Source: Flavobacteriales bacterium (lineage in GTDB: Bacteria; Bacteroidota; Bacteroidia; Flavobacteriales_F; PHOS-HE28). Taken from it: a stretch of 64,000 bases of DNA. Location of the stretch: assembly GCA_019912395.1 (NCBI GenBank), contig JAIOIH010000026.1, forward strand, positions 115,516 to 179,515, written 5' to 3'. The notes below the pieces were generated by a model, which saw nothing but the letters and a program-made list of their open reading frames with translations, searched no databases and was not told the origin of the DNA. Both the position numbers and the translations under genes were made by a program. Numbering within the stretch: the stretch's first letter is position 1; each line of letters opens with the position of its first letter. This document shows, one piece after another, positions 34,073 through 41,329 of the stretch.

Positions 34073-36120
34073 TGCAGTCGACGCTAAATAGTTGTCAGTT
34101 GCCAGTTGTCAGGCTCCCACGCCAAAGCGCTTTTGCGACGGCGGGTTCTCAGGGGACATCACTTTACCTGCGGGTCCTCCGGAACGTTCTGCTCGCAGCA
34201 TACTGCCTTTGCCAAATACCTACTGTTCAAGCCCAATCCACCAAGTACACCACCACGGACAAGAAGGCCATCAAGCTTTATGAAAGCGGGGCGGAGTGCA
34301 TGCGCCTGCGGAAATGGGACTGTGCCGAAAGTGGTTTGAAGAAGGCCGCAGCGGCGGATCCACGCTTCATCGAACCGCGGATCTACTTGGGCGAGATGTA
34401 CGAGCAACGCGGCATGCCAAAGGAGGCCATGGCCATGTATGCGGAAGTGGTGGCGGTGAACCCCGGGTACTTTCCCCCGGCCACGCTGCATCTTGCCGAG
34501 CTGGAATTGTCGCAAGGCATGTATGCCGAGGCACGCAAGCATTTTGCCATGGCCAAAGAGCTGGACCGCGATCCACAGCGGAAGCAACGAGCGATAAAAG
34601 GCATGGCCAACGCCGACTTTGCCGAGCATGCCGTAAGACAGCCCGTCCCCTTCGAACCCATCAACCTGGGCCCGGGCGTCAACTCGAAGGAGCCCGAATA
34701 CTTCCCCTGTGTCACTGCGGATGATAGTACGTTGATGTTTACCCGGCTGATCCCCGATGAGCGTTCATCCTACGGCAAGCAGGAGGATTTTTTCGTGAGC
34801 CACCGAACCCCTGATGGAGCCTGGGGCGCAGCCCAACCGATCACCTCGGTGAACACCGTGGACAACGAAGGTGCCGGCACGCTCACACCTGATGGACGCT
34901 TTATCGTTTTTACCAAGTGTGCCGGTATGGATGGCACCTATGGCAAGGGCGTGAAGGGCATGGGCAGCTGTGATCTCTTTATCAGCCGCCGCATGGGCGA
35001 CCGATGGACCAAACCCGAGAACCTCGGACCGCCGGTGAACACGGCCAACTGGGAGAGCCAGCCCTCCATGGGCAGCGATGGACGCACGCTGTACTTCATC
35101 CGCGCCACCAAGGGCGCTGGTGGGCAGAAGAACATGGACATTTATGTGACGCGCCTCGGGGATGAAGGTGCCTTCGGTACGCCGGAACGCTTGGGTGATA
35201 ATGTGAACACGCCGGGGCAGGAAGAGAGCGTGCAGATCCACCCCGACGGGAAAACGCTCTACTTCAGCAGCGATGGACACCCGGGCATGGGCGGTCTCGA
35301 TATCTACATGAGCCGAATGCAGGAGGACGGGACCTGGGGGCAAGCACTCAACTTGGGCTATCCCATCAACACCGGCGGCGACGAGAACAGTTTGTTGGTG
35401 AGTGCCGATGGCCGCTTGGCGTACTTCGCCAGCGACCGCGAAGGGGGCTTCGGTGATCTTGATCTTTACGGGTTTGAACTCTATCCGGAAGCGCGACCGC
35501 TGGCGGTGAGCTACATCCGTGGCAAAGTGACTGATAAGGCCACGGGCAGGCCGTTGGAGGCCGATGTGGAACTGTTCGGACTGGCAAATGGAAAACTGGC
35601 CACGGCAGCGTACAGCGATCCGGTCACTGGTGAATTCCTGGTCTGCTTGCCGCGCGGCTTCGACTACGCCTTGAATGCATCCGCAGAAGGCTACCTGTTC
35701 TTCTCCAAGAACTACAGCGTGGTGCAAAGCGAAACGGCCAAGCCCTTGGACCTCGATGTGCGCTTGGAACGGATCGAAAAGGGCGGGAAGATCGAGCTGC
35801 GCAACATCTTCTTCGAAACAGCCAGCTATGCCTTATTGCCGGCCTCCACGGTGGAGCTGGAGAAGTTGGTGAAGCTGATGAAGTCGAACGTGGAGATGCG
35901 GATCGAAGTGGGCGGCCATACCGACAATGTGGGTAAGGATGCGGCTAACCAAGTGCTCAGCGAGCAACGCGCCAATGCGGTGCGCAGCTTCCTGATGGAC
36001 CATGGAATAGCAGGTGACCGCATAGTGGCCAAGGGATACGGCGCCACCACGCCCGTGGCCACCAACGATACGGATGAAGGCCGTGCATTGAACCGGCGCA
36101 CGGAGGTCACCGTGTTGTAG
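34072..36120 (+). CDS. TPR / beta-propeller / OmpA-family protein (PorE-like)
   Basis: 682 residues from ATG 34072 (overlapping the queE stop). Order: signal region (RNVLLAAYCLCQIPTVQAQ), TPR repeats (about 65-170), WD40/PD40-type propeller blades (PDGRFIVFTK, SDGRTLYFI, PDGKTLYFSSDG, ADGRLAYFASD), a carboxypeptidase-regulatory-like domain (RGKVTDKATGRPLEADVEL), and a C-terminal OmpA peptidoglycan-binding domain (NIFFETASYALLP ... GGHTDNVGKDAANQVLSEQRA ... NRRTEVTVL). This domain order is that of PorE, a T9SS component, and related Bacteroidota OmpA proteins. Signal peptidase I, not a lipobox, seems to be used here. The first 30 codons contain an intergenic-repeat word, so the true start could be later (for example TTG 34099). 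Confidence 0.8.
   Translation: MQSTLNSCQLPVVRLPRQSAFATAGSQGTSLYLRVLRNVLLAAYCLCQIPTVQAQSTKYTTTDKKAIKLYESGAECMRLRKWDCAESGLKKAAAADPRFIEPRIYLGEMYEQRGMPKEAMAMYAEVVAVNPGYFPPATLHLAELELSQGMYAEARKHFAMAKELDRDPQRKQRAIKGMANADFAEHAVRQPVPFEPINLGPGVNSKEPEYFPCVTADDSTLMFTRLIPDERSSYGKQEDFFVSHRTPDGAWGAAQPITSVNTVDNEGAGTLTPDGRFIVFTKCAGMDGTYGKGVKGMGSCDLFISRRMGDRWTKPENLGPPVNTANWESQPSMGSDGRTLYFIRATKGAGGQKNMDIYVTRLGDEGAFGTPERLGDNVNTPGQEESVQIHPDGKTLYFSSDGHPGMGGLDIYMSRMQEDGTWGQALNLGYPINTGGDENSLLVSADGRLAYFASDREGGFGDLDLYGFELYPEARPLAVSYIRGKVTDKATGRPLEADVELFGLANGKLATAAYSDPVTGEFLVCLPRGFDYALNASAEGYLFFSKNYSVVQSETAKPLDLDVRLERIEKGGKIELRNIFFETASYALLPASTVELEKLVKLMKSNVEMRIEVGGHTDNVGKDAANQVLSEQRANAVRSFLMDHGIAGDRIVAKGYGATTPVATNDTDEGRALNRRTEVTVL
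34091..34112. repeat. GTTGTCAG/GTTGCCAG repeat word inside the 5' end of the PorE-like gene
   Basis: Three tandem seven-to-eight-base words (GTTGTCA, GTTGCCA, GTTGTCA) match the minus strand of 7201-7218 at 14 of 15 positions. They lie in the region annotated as the protein's N-terminus, before the signal peptide. Confidence 0.5.
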
Positions 36121-36176
36121 CCAGTGGTTGATTAGTGCATCTCGCCTCCGTGGGATGCAATGCCCACCTTTGCAGG

Positions 36177-36821
36177 ATGAAAGTGCAGATCTGGTCGGAC
36201 GTTGTGTGTCCCTATTGCTACATCGGTAAGCGTGAATTCGAGAAGGCCTTGGCGCAATTCGCGCACAAGGATGAGGTGGAGGTGGAATGGAAGAGCTTCG
36301 AACTGGACCGCGAGGCACCCGTTCGCAGCCCGGACGACATGTTCGATCACTTGGCCAAGAAATACGGGAAGACTCGTGACGAGGCCAAGGCCATGGTGGC
36401 CGGTACGGTGGAGCGAGCACGCTCCGTTGGCTTGGAATACGCCATGGAAAAAGCCGTTCTGGGCAGTTCGTTCGATGCACACCGGTTGATCCAATACGCC
36501 AAAACCAAGGGAAAGGGGGATGCCGCTGAGGAGCGCTTGTTCCAAGCCTTCTTCATGCGCGGTGAGCACATCGGCGACCATGACGTGTTGAAGCAGATCG
36601 CTTCGGAGATCGGACTGGATGCAAAAGAGGTTGGAACGATGCTGGCCTCGGATGCCTTCACGGAGGCAGTGCATGCCGATGAGTACGAAGCGCAACAGAT
36701 CGGGGTGCGCGGCGTGCCGTTCTTCGTGCTCGATAACAAGTACGCCGTGAGCGGGGCACAATCCAGCGAGCACTTCCTCGGTGCCTTGGAGCAGGCTTGG
36801 AAGGAACGGAAGGCTGAGTAA
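36177..36821 (+). CDS. DsbA-family oxidoreductase (FrnE-like)
   Basis: 214-residue thioredoxin-fold protein with an inserted helical domain. The redox site VVCPYCYIG (Cys-Pro-Tyr-Cys) sits at residues 9-17; the cis-proline is in IGVRGVPFFV. No signal peptide, so it is cytosolic like FrnE and 2-hydroxychromene isomerase relatives. The start at 36177 is favoured because it directly precedes the beta-strand KVQIWSD. A CACCTTTG box ends four bases upstream, suggesting a leaderless message. It converges with proC, with nine bases between stops. Confidence 0.9.
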   Translation: MKVQIWSDVVCPYCYIGKREFEKALAQFAHKDEVEVEWKSFELDREAPVRSPDDMFDHLAKKYGKTRDEAKAMVAGTVERARSVGLEYAMEKAVLGSSFDAHRLIQYAKTKGKGDAAEERLFQAFFMRGEHIGDHDVLKQIASEIGLDAKEVGTMLASDAFTEAVHADEYEAQQIGVRGVPFFVLDNKYAVSGAQSSEHFLGALEQAWKERKAE

Positions 36822-36830
36822 CGAGCGGTG

Positions 36831-37634
36831 CTAGGAAGAAGAGAGTTCCTTGGAGCGCTGTTCGGCGGCCTTGATCCCTCGCATCAGCACACCTTCAAGG
36901 TCGCCTTGTTCGAACACGGCAAAGGCCGCTTCCGTGGTGCCTCCCTTGGAAGTGACCGCATGCACCAACGCATCCAGCGAAAGGTCGGAATGGTCCATCA
37001 GATGAACCGCGCCCAGCATGGTCTGTTGCACAAGGGCTGCGGCCACATGCTCCTCCAGTCCCATGGCGCGGCCCGTCTCCAGCAGCACTTTGGCCATGTG
37101 GAAGATGTAGGCCGGACCACTCCCGCTGAGCGCTGTTACGGCGTTGAGCTGATCCTCCTTTTCCAAGTGAATGGAACGACCGGTGCTGTTGAGCAGGCGT
37201 TCCACGGTGATCACCTGCCGCATCGTGAGGTCGTGCGCGGTGGTGTAGGCGGTAATGCCCATGCCGATCTGCGCCGGGGAATTGGGCATCGCACGCACCA
37301 CCATGCGGTGGGAGAGGGAGTCCTGTAGGCGCTGTAACGTGATTCCCGCCATGATCGAGAGCACGATCTGGTCGGAGCGCAACGCTCCAGCCAATGCTGG
37401 AACGATGGCACCGTAGTCCTGCGGTTTAACGGCCACTACCACGATCTCGCTTTCGGCGATCCGCACGTCGATCAACGGTAGCACTTGCCCCAGGCCCAAT
37501 GCTTCCAGCGCCACACGCTTGGCGGGATCGCGGACAACCAAGAGCAGTTCATCCTGCTTGGCAATGTGGTATTTGCGGAAGCTGCGTGCATAGGCCAAGC
37601 CCATGTTGCCGCAACCGATGATGGTGATCTTCAT
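36831..37634 (-). CDS. proC: Pyrroline-5-carboxylate reductase
   Basis: 267-residue NAD(P)H-dependent enzyme of the last step of proline synthesis. An N-terminal Rossmann loop IGCGNMGLA, VVAVKPQDYG, MPNSPAQIGMG and the dimerisation-domain signature ALSGSGPAYIFHMA ... TSKGGTTEAAF mark ProC. It is last in a three-gene minus-strand operon behind an SMR exporter and a hypothetical membrane protein (24 bases from the exporter). Confidence 0.95.
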   Translation of the reverse strand: MKITIIGCGNMGLAYARSFRKYHIAKQDELLLVVRDPAKRVALEALGLGQVLPLIDVRIAESEIVVVAVKPQDYGAIVPALAGALRSDQIVLSIMAGITLQRLQDSLSHRMVVRAMPNSPAQIGMGITAYTTAHDLTMRQVITVERLLNSTGRSIHLEKEDQLNAVTALSGSGPAYIFHMAKVLLETGRAMGLEEHVAAALVQQTMLGAVHLMDHSDLSLDALVHAVTSKGGTTEAAFAVFEQGDLEGVLMRGIKAAEQRSKELSSS

Positions 37635-37658
37635 GCGAATGGAGCGTTCAAGTGAGCT

Positions 37659-37985
37659 TTAGTCGGTCACGAATTTGAGCCCCACGATACTGGCGATCAA
37701 AGTGAAAATGAAGAACAGCCGCCAAAACTCGGCCGGTTCCTTGAAGACGATCATGCCCATGATGGCGGTGCCGATGGCTCCGATACCCGCCCACACCGCA
37801 TAGCCGGTACCCATGGGTATGGTAAGCGTGGCGCGGTGGAGGAGGTACATGCTGAGCGAAACGCTGAGGACGAAACCGATCCACCAGAGCAACGCAGTGG
37901 TGCCGGTGGATCCCTGTGCCTTGCCCATGCAAGTGGTGAAACCCACTTCGAAGAGGCCGCCGATAATGAGGATGATCCAGTTCAT
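37659..37985 (-). CDS. Small multidrug-resistance family exporter, SugE/Gdx type
   Basis: 108 residues with four transmembrane helices. The essential Glu is in GGLFEVGFT (helix 1). GTGYAVWAGIGAIGTAIMG in helix 3 matches the Gdx/SugE branch (guanidinium exporters) more closely than EmrE. The start is ATG 37985 (MNWIILIIGG). No guanidine-riboswitch-like leader is visible because it follows the hypothetical gene by 25 bases, so it is expressed from the operon promoter. Confidence 0.9.
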   Translation of the reverse strand: MNWIILIIGGLFEVGFTTCMGKAQGSTGTTALLWWIGFVLSVSLSMYLLHRATLTIPMGTGYAVWAGIGAIGTAIMGMIVFKEPAEFWRLFFIFTLIASIVGLKFVTD

Positions 37986-38010
37986 GCGGCAAAGAAACGC
38001 CGACGGGCCG

Positions 38011-38583
38011 CTATGCCGGAGCTTCCGGTTCAGGCGGGAACACCGCACGCTTGTGCATTCCCTCGTTCGGGTCGCGCTGCATGGTGTAGTCCGAAGTGAG
38101 CTTTCTGTGCAGGTAGAACGCCAAGGCCATCACGGTAAGGGTTAGGACCAGCCCAATGATCGTCGTCGGTTCAGCAAGGTCTACATCCTTCCAAGGCCAC
38201 CACGAGTTACCGGTTATGAAGGCCAGGAATGCGATAGTGGAATAGGGCCTGTTACGATTACTTGTGGAGCTGACCCCAAAGAACAAAAGGGCGATCGGGA
38301 GCGCCAAGAAGAAAAGCCGTTGCAACAGACCATGGTCATGGATCGGCATTGCCACCTGCCAGAAATAGAATGCGGAAAGCGCCACGACCAGCACCGACAG
38401 CAGATTTCTTTCAGCCTTGAAATGCTCACGTGCCCTGAGCGACGGGGTGTATCGGACCGCATCCGCCAGGTCCTCGTTGTCCGCCGTGGGTGCCTCGATG
38501 CGAAGCGCATCGTATGCGTGCTGGCGGCTATAGCCCTGGGCGATCTTCGCGGCAGCGGCTTTGCGCAGTTCCCTCCGTTTCAT
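38011..38583 (-). CDS. Hypothetical membrane protein
   Basis: 190 residues: a basic, amphipathic N-terminus (MKRRELRKAAAAKIAQGYSR), then four hydrophobic segments (LLSVLVVALSAFYFWQV; LFFLALPIALLFFGV; TIAFLAFITGN; IGLVLTLTVMALAFYL) and a charged tail. Not recognised. It is first in an operon with the SMR exporter and proC. A promoter with TTG at 19-base spacing from TACATTTC lies just upstream, divergent from vsr. Confidence 0.7.
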   Translation of the reverse strand: MKRRELRKAAAAKIAQGYSRQHAYDALRIEAPTADNEDLADAVRYTPSLRAREHFKAERNLLSVLVVALSAFYFWQVAMPIHDHGLLQRLFFLALPIALLFFGVSSTSNRNRPYSTIAFLAFITGNSWWPWKDVDLAEPTTIIGLVLTLTVMALAFYLHRKLTSDYTMQRDPNEGMHKRAVFPPEPEAPA

Positions 38584-38586
38584 GCC

Positions 38587-38616
38587 GAAATGTAGTTGCG
38601 ACCCAACGTTCCGCAA
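38587..38616 (-). promoter_or_regulatory. Promoter of the hypothetical/SMR/proC operon
   Basis: On the minus strand TTG (38614-38616), 19 bases, then TACATTTC (38587-38594), one mismatch to TAnnTTTG, three bases before the ATG. It overlaps the plus-strand CAACTTTG box (38614-38621) that precedes vsr. Confidence 0.5.
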
Positions 38617-38633
38617 CTTTGCAGGAAGAGAGC

Positions 38634-39092
38634 ATGGCGGAACGCACTTACATCAGGGACGGTCGCTCACCGGTACCTAAGGATTCGCGAGTGAGCGAAC
38701 AGATGAGCCGCATCCGGTCGAAGAACACCAAGCCGGAACGGTGGATGCGGGCCGCGTTGACCGCCTTGGGGATCCGGGGCTACCGCCTGAATTATGCCAA
38801 GGCGGCCGGTAAGCCGGACATTGCCTTTGTCGGCAGAAAGGTCGCCGTATTCGTTCACGGTTGCTTCTGGCACTGCTGTCCGCACTGCCAGCCGCGAAGG
38901 CCCAAGACCCATACCGATTTTTGGGACTTGAAGCTGGACCGCAACATGCAGCGTGACCGCCACCATGCCCGAGCATTGAGGAAGGAAGGCTGGCGCGTGA
39001 TCACCGTGTGGGAATGCAGGCTTAAGAAAGACCCGCAAGCCCAGGCAAGGCGTGTGCGGAAAGCCTTGCAAGCAGGCCCGGCTGGTCGATGA
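38634..39092 (+). CDS. vsr: Very short patch repair endonuclease (Vsr)
   Basis: 152-residue strand-specific endonuclease that nicks 5' to T in T:G mismatches left by deamination of 5-methylcytosine. Recognised by MSRIRSKNTKPERW near the N-terminus, the catalytic Asp in GKPDIAFVGR, HGCFWHCCPHC with the active His and zinc ligands, and GWRVITVWEC near the end. ATG 38634 gives the standard length. No cytosine-5 methyltransferase is seen nearby or in the window, so it is an orphan here. Confidence 0.93.
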   Translation: MAERTYIRDGRSPVPKDSRVSEQMSRIRSKNTKPERWMRAALTALGIRGYRLNYAKAAGKPDIAFVGRKVAVFVHGCFWHCCPHCQPRRPKTHTDFWDLKLDRNMQRDRHHARALRKEGWRVITVWECRLKKDPQAQARRVRKALQAGPAGR

Positions 39093-39127
39093 GGACTTTT
39101 TGCGCACGGACGAAGGGTTCGCCAAGC

Positions 39128-39457
39128 TCAATTCTTCCTCCGCCCGAAGATCCGGCCGAAGAACCGCTGTTCAAAGGCCCAGAAGAACTTGAACTGGCCC
39201 AGCAACGCACCATACACGAGCAGGACCAAGTTGTAGAACGGAAGGATCAGGATGTAGTACAGGATCGAGAAGAGCAGCGGCGTCCCTCCCTCCTCCTGCG
39301 TAAAGAAAGCCACCACCGGGCGTTTCAGGAACATCACCGTAAAGCCCGTACAGGCAAAGACGAGCAGGATCACCAGCGCCCGACCCGTGCGCACGCCCCA
39401 ATGCGCGGCCAAGCGTTGAAGCCAGCTCTTTCGTTCTGCAGTGGAGTCTTTATCCAT
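39128..39457 (-). CDS. Small two-helix membrane protein
   Basis: 109 residues with two transmembrane segments (ALVILLVFACTGFTVMFL; LLFSILYYILILPFYNLVLLVYGAL) and a basic C-terminus (RFFGRIFGRRKN). It resembles short Bacteroidota proteins annotated as DUF6787 (recalled similarity, not verified). The ATG at 39457 is preferred. It lies between the vsr gene end and the repeat element at 39531. Confidence 0.65.
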   Translation of the reverse strand: MDKDSTAERKSWLQRLAAHWGVRTGRALVILLVFACTGFTVMFLKRPVVAFFTQEEGGTPLLFSILYYILILPFYNLVLLVYGALLGQFKFFWAFEQRFFGRIFGRRKN

Positions 39458-39530
39458 TTGCGCGAAGATGCGCACCAAGGCCGGTACGGTCCCAATATGG
39501 TGCTGGAAATTCCGTGATCGTGGTAGGGAG

Positions 39531-39640
39531 GGGATCAGACGATCGGAAGATCAGCGGATCGACCAGAGCATCTTCGATACACCGTCGCTTCTACGGCATT
39601 TCATTTTCAAAATTTCCGATCCCCTGATTTTCCGATCAAC
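39531..39640. repeat. Inverted repeat element, GATCGGAAAATCAG family
   Basis: The left arm 39541-39562 (GATCGGAAGATCAGCGGATCG) is complementary to the right arm at about 39615-39637 with two or three mismatches; the loop is about 50 bases. It lies just after the stop of the TolB-like gene on the minus strand. It shares its core word with the element at 26086-26202. Confidence 0.7.
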
Positions 39641-39641
39641 C

Positions 39642-40772
39642 TCACTCCTTCCACTTGGCGATGAAGAGGTTCGTCTCGTGGTTTACACCTCCGCGGTTGC
39701 TGCTGAACACCAAGTATTTGCCGTCCTTGCTGAACACCGGGAAGGCATCGAACATGTCGCTGTTGGTGAGTTGCTCCAGGCCTTCACCATCGGTGCCGAT
39801 CATGTACAGCGTAAAGGGGAAGCCACGCTCGGACTTGTGGTTGCTGGCGAAGATGATGTGCTTGCCGTCCGGATGCCAGTACGGGGCCCAGTTGGCTTGG
39901 CCGAGCGAAGTGATCTGCCTGGCATCGCTTCCGTCCGCGTTGGCAATGTAGAGCTCCATGCTCGTGGGTTGCACCTGGTTGATCTTCAGGAGGTCGGTGT
40001 ACTCCTTTACCGCTTCCGGAGTCTTCGGGCGCGAGGCACGCCAAACGAGCTTGGTCCCGTCCGGGCTGAAGAAGGCACCGCCATCATAGCCGAGCTCGTT
40101 CGTGATCTGCTTCACATCGCTTCCATCGATGTTCATCGTGTACAGGTCCAGGTCACCGTTGCGGGTACTGGTGAACACGATGCGATCCCCCTTCGGGGAA
40201 ACCGTGGCCTCGGCATCGTAGCCGGGGCTGTCCGTTAGGCGCTTGCGGATATTTCCCTCAAGGTCGGTCGCGAAAATGTCGAAGCTGGGATAAATGGGCC
40301 AGATGTACTTGCCACCCGGTACGTGCGGAGGAACAGGAGGGCAGGCCGTATCCCCCAAATGGGTGCTGGCGAACAGCACGAGGCTGTCGCCGGGCAGGAA
40401 GTAGCTGCAGGTGGTGCGGCCGCCGTTGAGGCTGAGCTTCCGGGGCCTGTTGCTGCGAAGGTCATCCGTGAACGGGTCGAACACGTAGATCTGGTCGCAC
40501 TGTTCACCCCACGCCGGTACGTTGGCTTGGAACACCAGCTTCTTTCCATCGAAGCTCCAATAGGCTTCCGCATTGTCCCCTCCAAAGGTGATCTGGCGCA
40601 AGTGCTCGAAATGGGTCTCCAGTGGATCGATCAGCGAATCCGAATTCCAGTACAGGCTGTCCGGTATGTTCGCGGAGATCTCGGTTCCAGGCGGGGGCAC
40701 CGTCTTAGGCGCGGTGGCATCGCCGCAACTGAAGAGGGCGAGAAGAGGAAGGAGGGCAACGGTCTGTTTCAT
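39642..40772 (-). CDS. TolB-like PD40-repeat lipoprotein
   Basis: 376 residues with a lipoprotein signal (LLPLLALFSCG). The mature protein is a TolB/PD40-type beta-propeller with repeated blades ending in aspartate-rich motifs: FDGKKLVFQANV, PKGDRIVFTSTRNGDLDLYTMN, PDGTKLVWRASR, PDGKHIIFASNHK, KDGKYLVFSSNRGG. A cell-envelope location is clear; function unknown beyond possible peptide or sugar binding. Monocistronic in appearance. Confidence 0.85.
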   Translation of the reverse strand: MKQTVALLPLLALFSCGDATAPKTVPPPGTEISANIPDSLYWNSDSLIDPLETHFEHLRQITFGGDNAEAYWSFDGKKLVFQANVPAWGEQCDQIYVFDPFTDDLRSNRPRKLSLNGGRTTCSYFLPGDSLVLFASTHLGDTACPPVPPHVPGGKYIWPIYPSFDIFATDLEGNIRKRLTDSPGYDAEATVSPKGDRIVFTSTRNGDLDLYTMNIDGSDVKQITNELGYDGGAFFSPDGTKLVWRASRPKTPEAVKEYTDLLKINQVQPTSMELYIANADGSDARQITSLGQANWAPYWHPDGKHIIFASNHKSERGFPFTLYMIGTDGEGLEQLTNSDMFDAFPVFSKDGKYLVFSSNRGGVNHETNLFIAKWKE

Positions 40773-40945
40773 GGGTTCAAAAGTGCGCGAAACTACCCGG
40801 ATGAATGCTGGCGTTTGTCAGGTTTGCGCAATGCTATCCCGGAATGATGAAGATCGACGGGAAACCGTCCCATCGCAGGGGGCCGAGTGCAGGAGCTGAA
40901 ACCGGTGGGCGAGATTTTCAGCACTGGTGGATCCCTTTCATTGAT

Positions 40946-41230
40946 CTACCGCTCGATCGTGAACCCGTCATATTCCACAAGCGGGAGTTCTTCCATTTCA
41001 ACGTTCGCAACCTCGGCCTGTGGCGGGCCCTTTCGGCACCAATGGAGGAATTGGTCCACCTGTTCCGCCGGGCCTTGAACATGGATGAGAACGCTTCCGT
41101 CCGGAAGGTTCTTCACGGTACCGGCCAGATTCAACCGAAGGGCCTCCTCGGAAGCACTTTTTCGATACCAAACGCCTTGTACTCTGCCGGTTGCCCGGAT
41201 CCTGCGATGGGTGATGCGTGGGTGCTGCAT
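40946..41230 (-). CDS. acyP: Acylphosphatase
   Basis: 94-residue enzyme hydrolysing acyl phosphates. The ATG at 41230 is chosen: the upstream part of the frame would run into the divergent promoter region of the next gene. Active-site residues are Arg in RATGRVQGVWYRKSA and Asn in VKNLPDGSV, the family signature. Normal length. Divergent from the large secreted protein at 41330. Confidence 0.93.
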   Translation of the reverse strand: MQHPRITHRRIRATGRVQGVWYRKSASEEALRLNLAGTVKNLPDGSVLIHVQGPAEQVDQFLHWCRKGPPQAEVANVEMEELPLVEYDGFTIER

Positions 41231-41256
41231 GGTTGAAAAGTTGATCACGGTCAATG

Positions 41257-41287
41257 TTGACAATACGCCGACGAATGCCCATATTTG
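41257..41287 (+). promoter_or_regulatory. Promoter candidate for the 41330 gene
   Basis: TTG (41257-41259), 20 bases, CATATTTG (41280-41287), one mismatch to TAnnTTTG. It starts about 43 bases before the ATG. Confidence 0.5.
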
Positions 41288-41329
41288 CCGGATAGGATGG
41301 GAATATGTCCCGATGAAATATAAAGGAAA

